Positions 11,975 through 16,165 of a stretch of 16,165 nt of DNA are shown here, piece after piece. Below the pieces are notes generated by a model, which saw only the letters and a program-made list of their open reading frames with translations, was not told the origin of the DNA and searched no databases. This DNA comes from an uncultured Oscillospiraceae bacterium (GTDB lineage Bacteria > Bacillota > Clostridia > Oscillospirales > Oscillospiraceae), in assembly GCA_934589835.1 (NCBI GenBank), contig CAKTOK010000036.1, forward strand, positions 1-16,165, read 5' to 3'. The translations under genes and the position numbers were made by a program. The number at the start of each line of letters is the position of its first letter. The stretch's first letter is position 1.

Positions 11975-13702
11975 ATGAACTACAAACAGGAATACGAGCG
12001 CTGGCTCCACAGCAGCGCGCTCTCCCCTGCCGAGCACACGGAGCTGGAGAGCATTGCCGGCGACGAAAAGGAGATCGAAAACCGCTTTTACGGCCCGCTG
12101 GAATTTGGCACAGCCGGTCTGCGGGGCACCATGAAGGTGGGCCTGCACCAGATGAACATCCACGTCATCCGCTGGGCCACGCAGGGCTTCGCCAACGTCA
12201 TCGCCGACGGCGGCGAGGAGGCGAAAAAGAAGGGCGTTGCCATCTGCATGGACTGCCGCAACAACAACATGACCTTCTCCCACGCCGCCGCCGAGGTCTG
12301 CGCCGCCAACGGCATCCACGTCCGCATCTTTGAATCCCTGCGTCCCACGCCGGAGCTGAGCTTCGCCGTCCGCTACTACGGCTGCCAGGCGGGCATCAAC
12401 GTCACCGCCAGCCACAACCCCAAGGAATACAACGGCTATAAGGTCTACTGGTCCGACGGCGCGCAGCTGCCGCCCCAGCACGCCGACGCCATCGCCGCCC
12501 AGCTGGAGAAGATCGACATCTTCACCGGCGTAAAGCGTATGGACTTCGACGAGGCGGTGAAGGCCGGTCTCATCGAGATCATAGGCGAGGAGACGGATCG
12601 CGCCTTCATGCAGAACGTCATGGCCATGATCAACGACCGCAGCTCCATGGCGGAGGTGGCCGACACCTTCAAGGTGGTCTACACGCCGTTCCACGGCTGC
12701 GGCTGGAAGCTGGTGCCGGAGGCCCTCCGCGGTCTGGGCGTCAAGCACCTGTACTGCGTGGAGCAGCAGATGGTGCTGGACGGCAACTTCCCCACCGTGG
12801 CCTCCCCCAATCCGGAGAATCCCGAGGGCTTCTATCTGGCCATTGAGCTGGCCGACAAGGTGGGCGCCGATTTTATCCTCGGCACCGACCCTGACAGTGA
12901 CCGCGTGGGCATCATGGTCCGCGACCACAGCGGCAAATTCGTGGCCGTCACCGGCAACCAGACCGGCGTACTGCTGCTGGACTATCTGATCGGCGCCCTG
13001 CGCCGCGCCGGCAGAATGCCGGAAAAGCCGGTGTTCCTCAAGTCCATCGTCACCACCAACATGGCCCGCAAGGTGGCGGAGGAAAACGGCGTCGCCTGCT
13101 TCGATACCTTCACCGGCTTCAAGTTCATGGCCGAGAAAAAGGCCCAGCTGGAGTCCGCCCATCAGGGCCAGGTCATCATGTCCTACGAGGAGAGCTACGG
13201 CTATATGCTGGGCGACTATGTCCGCGACAAGGATGCTGTCACCGCCTCCCTGATCATCACGGAGATGGCCGGCTGGTACGCCGCCCAGGGGATGACGCTG
13301 TATGACGCGCTGCAGGCCCTGTTCGCCAAGTACGGCTGGTACGGTGAAAAGACCCACAATCTGGTGATGCCCGGCGTGGACGGTCTGGAGAAGATGGCCG
13401 CGCTGATGAAGCGCCTGCGCCAGACGCCGCCCGCGGAGATCGGCGGCGTGACCGTCGCCGTCCGCAAGGACTACGCCGATGGCACCGCCATCGACTGCGC
13501 CACCGGCGTTTCCACGCCCATGGAGCTTCACGGCAGCAATGTCCTGCGCTACGAGCTGGCGGACGGCACCACCATTCTGGTCCGTCCCTCCGGCACGGAG
13601 CCCAAGATCAAGGTCTATCTCCTGACGCAGGGCAGGGACGCAGCGGAGCGGGACGCCAACATTGCCAAGTATTCCGCCTGGGTGGAGACGCTCACCCAGT
13701 GA
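11975..13702 (+). CDS. pgcA: alpha-phosphohexomutase (phosphoglucomutase/phosphomannomutase)
   Basis: The 575-residue enzyme interconverts hexose-1-phosphate and hexose-6-phosphate through an enzyme-bound phosphoserine, in the cytoplasm. The four-domain order is visible: FGTAGLRG (44-51), the active-site TASHNPKEYNGYK with S146, the metal loop GTDPDSDRVG (303-312) with three aspartates, the sugar-ring loop EESYGYMLGDYVRDKD and the phosphate-binding RPSGTEPKIKVYL near the C-terminus. Length and order match the PgcA/YhxB group of Firmicutes, which make glucose-1-phosphate for UDP-glucose and so feed GalE and wall polymers. Whether it prefers glucose or mannose phosphates, or both, cannot be told from motifs. 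AAAGGAG precedes the ATG at good distance. Last gene of the rightward run; the terminator is at 13778-13806. Confidence 0.94.
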   Translation: MNYKQEYERWLHSSALSPAEHTELESIAGDEKEIENRFYGPLEFGTAGLRGTMKVGLHQMNIHVIRWATQGFANVIADGGEEAKKKGVAICMDCRNNNMTFSHAAAEVCAANGIHVRIFESLRPTPELSFAVRYYGCQAGINVTASHNPKEYNGYKVYWSDGAQLPPQHADAIAAQLEKIDIFTGVKRMDFDEAVKAGLIEIIGEETDRAFMQNVMAMINDRSSMAEVADTFKVVYTPFHGCGWKLVPEALRGLGVKHLYCVEQQMVLDGNFPTVASPNPENPEGFYLAIELADKVGADFILGTDPDSDRVGIMVRDHSGKFVAVTGNQTGVLLLDYLIGALRRAGRMPEKPVFLKSIVTTNMARKVAEENGVACFDTFTGFKFMAEKKAQLESAHQGQVIMSYEESYGYMLGDYVRDKDAVTASLIITEMAGWYAAQGMTLYDALQALFAKYGWYGEKTHNLVMPGVDGLEKMAALMKRLRQTPPAEIGGVTVAVRKDYADGTAIDCATGVSTPMELHGSNVLRYELADGTTILVRPSGTEPKIKVYLLTQGRDAAERDANIAKYSAWVETLTQ

Positions 13703-13777
13703 CCCGTCCTTTCGCGGCGCGCGCCCGGGGTATCCCCCGTTTTGCACCGCGGACTCCTTCATGATGAAGAAACGGCA

Positions 13778-13806
13778 GGCCCCCGCTCCCTGAGCGGGGG
13801 CCTTTT
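13778..13806 (+). terminator. terminator of the murA-to-mutase run
   Basis: An 11-bp GC-rich perfect stem (13778-13788 with 13792-13802) with a CCT loop, followed by T4. It lies 75 bases after the mutase stop. Between the two I see no gene. Confidence 0.85.
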
Positions 13807-13853
13807 CCGTCTGACAAATGGACTTTGACCGGCAGCGCCGCTCCCAAAAGCGC

Positions 13854-13882
13854 AAAAAAGGACCGCCCTTCGGCGGTCCTTT
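13854..13882 (-). terminator. terminator of the ygfK-like gene (minus strand)
   Basis: An 8-bp stem (13860-13867 with 13872-13879), extended by three A-T pairs, with a 4-base loop. On the minus strand it is followed by a run of T (plus-strand A6 at 13854-13859). It lies 12 bases after the stop codon of the minus-strand gene and converges on the mutase terminator. Confidence 0.85.
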
Positions 13883-13893
13883 CTGCGTTGGTG

Positions 13894-16165
13894 TCAGCGA
13901 TAGAGGTAGCCGTACTTGTCGCGGAGGGTGACGATCAGCGTTTCCAGATCGGCCGGCAGGTCGTTCCTGCCGCTGAGGTCATAGTCCTTCGGCTCGCCGA
14001 AGGTGCGGACGCGCACCCTGTCGCCGCCCAGGAACAGCACACCGGCGTTGTGGGAATCCACCATGTCCTCCGCCGTCTGGAACAGCGTGAACTTGTCGTG
14101 GCACGGCTCAGACGTGTAGGGGCAGAACTGGGTGCAGTTGCCGCACTCGTTGCACATCTTGTCCACATGGACGATCTGGTGGCTGCCGTCGGCCATGCGG
14201 ATGGTCACATTGGCGCGGTTGGGGCAGGAATCCACGCAGTTCTCACACACGGTGGCGCACTGGAGGCAGCGCTCGCCCTCCCGGCAGACGCACCCGCTCA
14301 TGGCCAGAATCCCCTTCTTGGCCTCGGCGTCCGCCTTGGTGACGTAGGCCTGCTCCGGGATGTCGTAGGTGTGTGCGGTGCCGATGACCGCCTCGGCAAA
14401 GGCGGCGGCGTCGGCAATGCCCTCCACCACGGTGGCGGGGCCGCGCTTGGCGTCACCGGCGGCGTACACGCCGGCCACGTTGGTCTGGAAGGCGGGACGG
14501 CCCTTCTTATCCAGCTCGATGCCGTTGGCGGCCATCAGAGCGTCGTCCACCTGCTCGCCCACGGCGGAGATCACCAGATCGCAGGGGATGTGGAAGAATT
14601 CACCGCTGCCCACGGGACTGCGGCGGCCGGAGGCGTCCGCCTCGCCCAGCACCATCTTCTCACATTGCAGCACGCCGTCGGCCTGCTTGACGGGGGCGGC
14701 CAGCTCGGCAAATTCCACGCCGTCCGCCAGCGCCAGCGCCAGCTCATGCTCGTCGGCGGGCATATACTTGCGGGTACGGCGGTACACCAGCGTCACGTGC
14801 TCCGCGCCGCTGCGCTTGGCAAGGCGCGCCGCGTCCATGGCGGTGTTGCCGCCGCCGATAACGGCGATATTCCCTGCCACGCCGATGTGGCCGGCCTTGA
14901 CGCCCTTCATCCACTGGATGGCGCCTGCCACATCGCCGGCGATATCCAGCTTGCCGGGCTTCCACGCGCCCACGGCCAGCAGGATGTGGGTGTAGCCCAT
15001 CTTTTTCAGCTCGTCCACGGAGGGGGCCGCCGCGCCGCACCTGACCTCCACGCCGTATCGCTCCATAAGCGCCACATCCTTTTCAATGGCCTCGTTGGCG
15101 ATACGGAAGCTGGGGATCACATGGCGGGGCACGCCGCCCAGACAGCTCTCACGCTCGAAAATGGTGGTCTCGATACCGGCGCGGCCGCAGAAGTAGGCGG
15201 CTGCAATGCCGGTGGGGCCGCCGCCGATGATGGCGACTCGCTTGCCCGCCACTCTGGCGGGCCGCTTGACGGAGGCCATCAGGGCGCCGTAGCCCTTCTT
15301 CGCCGCCAGCAGCTTGGTGTCGCGGATGCGGACGGACTCGTCATAGAAATTGCGGCTGCACTTGGTCTGGCAGCGGTGGGCGCAGATGGTGCCGGTGATA
15401 AACGGCAGGGGGTTTTTCTCGGTGATGAGCTTCAGCGCCGGCCCGTACAGGCCCTTACGGCACAGCTCCATATATTCAGGGATATCCTGCGCGATGGGAC
15501 AGCCGCCCTTGCAGGGTGCGGTGAAGCAGTCGATCCACGGCACGTTCTTCTCGCTCTTGCGGCTGGGCAGGGGCTTGATGGGCTTGATGTGGTGCACGTC
15601 GGTATGGCTGGCGGCGCTCATGTCGCAGATGGCCTGCGTATCCGTGCCGTCAAAGGGCTTGTAGGCCATGGGCTCCACCTTCTCCACCATCTGGAGCAGG
15701 CGGTTGTAGCCGCCGGGCTTGAGGATGGTGGTGGCCACGGTGATGGGCCAGATGCCCGCCGCGAACAGCCTGTCGCAGTTGAAGAACTCGGCGCCGCCGG
15801 CGAAGGAAATACGCATTTTGCCCTTGAACTGGCGGGAAATGCGGTGGCACATCTCGATGGTCAGGGGGAACAGGCTGCGGCCGGACATATACATCTCGTT
15901 GTTGGGCAGCTCGCCGCGGGTGGTGTCCACGGGGAAGGTATTGCTGAGCTTCAGGCCGAATTCCAGACCCTTGCTGTCCGCCAGCGCCTGCAGCCGCTGG
16001 AACATGGGCACGGCGTCGGCCCATTGCAGATCCTCGTTGAAGTGGTGCTCATCGAACACAATATAGTCGTAGCCCATGCTGTCCAGCGTGCGCCGCGCCG
16101 TCTCGTACCCCAGAATGGTGGGGTTGCACTTGACGAAGGTGTGCAGGTGCTTCTCGGTGATGAGG
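13894..16165 (-). CDS. ygfK: YgfK-type putative selenate reductase subunit, iron-sulfur flavoprotein (5' end missing)
   Basis: 757 codons are visible and the frame is open to the right edge (16164), so the N-terminus is missing; full YgfK proteins are about 1000 residues. Parts seen in order: the end of a dihydropyrimidine-dehydrogenase-like barrel (SFAGGAEFFNCDRLFAAGIWP, near 15780), an N-terminal iron-sulfur cysteine set (CFTAPCKGGCP and CAHRCQTKC, about 15530-15355), the FAD motif GGGPTGIAAAYF (about 15225), the NADPH motif GGGNTAMDAARLAKRSGAEHV (about 14855), GVYAAGDAKRGPATVVEGIADA (about 14465) and two C-terminal 4Fe-4S sets (14268-14225, and 14154-14121 with C-x2-C-x2-C-x3-CP). It is a cytoplasmic electron-transfer enzyme. 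YgfK has been named a selenate reductase subunit and also linked to anaerobic purine breakdown with ssnA, xdh and ygeX/Y/W; the true substrate is uncertain. The ATG at 16077 is internal, not the start. Confidence 0.88.
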   Translation of the reverse strand, partial: LITEKHLHTFVKCNPTILGYETARRTLDSMGYDYIVFDEHHFNEDLQWADAVPMFQRLQALADSKGLEFGLKLSNTFPVDTTRGELPNNEMYMSGRSLFPLTIEMCHRISRQFKGKMRISFAGGAEFFNCDRLFAAGIWPITVATTILKPGGYNRLLQMVEKVEPMAYKPFDGTDTQAICDMSAASHTDVHHIKPIKPLPSRKSEKNVPWIDCFTAPCKGGCPIAQDIPEYMELCRKGLYGPALKLITEKNPLPFITGTICAHRCQTKCSRNFYDESVRIRDTKLLAAKKGYGALMASVKRPARVAGKRVAIIGGGPTGIAAAYFCGRAGIETTIFERESCLGGVPRHVIPSFRIANEAIEKDVALMERYGVEVRCGAAAPSVDELKKMGYTHILLAVGAWKPGKLDIAGDVAGAIQWMKGVKAGHIGVAGNIAVIGGGNTAMDAARLAKRSGAEHVTLVYRRTRKYMPADEHELALALADGVEFAELAAPVKQADGVLQCEKMVLGEADASGRRSPVGSGEFFHIPCDLVISAVGEQVDDALMAANGIELDKKGRPAFQTNVAGVYAAGDAKRGPATVVEGIADAAAFAEAVIGTAHTYDIPEQAYVTKADAEAKKGILAMSGCVCREGERCLQCATVCENCVDSCPNRANVTIRMADGSHQIVHVDKMCNECGNCTQFCPYTSEPCHDKFTLFQTAEDMVDSHNAGVLFLGGDRVRVRTFGEPKDYDLSGRNDLPADLETLIVTLRDKYGYLYR

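Noticed and set aside
11633..13855. A 740-residue open frame on the minus strand, opposite the phosphohexomutase
   Set aside because: It mirrors a clearly real gene, is His/Gly/Val-rich low-complexity sequence, has no ribosome site, and arises from the GC-rich third codon positions of the true frame.

Overview
The window is a GC-rich (mostly 60-70% by eye) piece of a Gram-positive anaerobe chromosome. The gene set (CoaX-type pantothenate kinase, ECF vitamin transporter, MurA, WalJ, RlmH, a Dp-1-type phage holin and a YgfK-like iron-sulfur flavoprotein), with strong AGGAGG ribosome sites throughout, fits a gut member of the Oscillospiraceae/Clostridia. The family is inferred from gene content and style only; no rRNA is present to fix it.

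Layout, left to right. (1) 1-288: C-terminal tail of a large serine recombinase, running right, probably the edge of an integrated element whose body lies outside the window. (2) 468-818: a small unrecognised protein with its own sigma-A-type promoter, convergent with galE (898-1902, minus strand); the two share a hairpin terminator. (3) 2089-3518: an ECF transporter S component, probably the pantothenate one (PanT), and coaX, overlapping by ATGA and so likely coupled: pantothenate uptake followed by phosphorylation, the entry to coenzyme A. (4) 3558-8565, minus strand: eight tightly packed phage genes in late-gene order (collagen-containing tail or baseplate fibre, two very small tail proteins, a fibre ending in leucine-rich-type repeats, a second fibre, a one-helix membrane protein, a holin and an amidase endolysin). 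No capsid, portal, terminase, tail tube, tape-measure or integrase gene is present between the housekeeping flanks. (5) 8566-8974: a gene-free stretch with an extreme strand bias, purine-rich in the phage-cassette transcript, containing the murA promoter. (6) 8975-13702, plus strand: murA, walJ/yycJ, rlmH, a DUF2007 protein and an alpha-phosphohexomutase, covering peptidoglycan precursor synthesis, a metallo-beta-lactamase-fold nuclease, ribosome methylation and glucose-1-phosphate/glucose-6-phosphate exchange. (7) 13894-end, minus strand: most of a YgfK-type putative selenate reductase subunit, incomplete at the right edge and convergent with the mutase.

How it fits together: GalE and the phosphohexomutase both serve nucleotide-sugar supply; PanT and CoaX form a cofactor module; murA to the mutase is a run of housekeeping genes in one direction. 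The part that does not belong with the rest is the isolated receptor-binding and lysis cassette. It is either a prophage remnant or a kept (domesticated or tailocin-like) module, and it is the best candidate for something unusual here. YgfK is second: this family has been linked to anaerobic purine/urate breakdown in gut bacteria, and the genes just past the right edge would decide that.

No tRNA, rRNA, CRISPR array, insertion sequence or diversity-generating retroelement was recognised.
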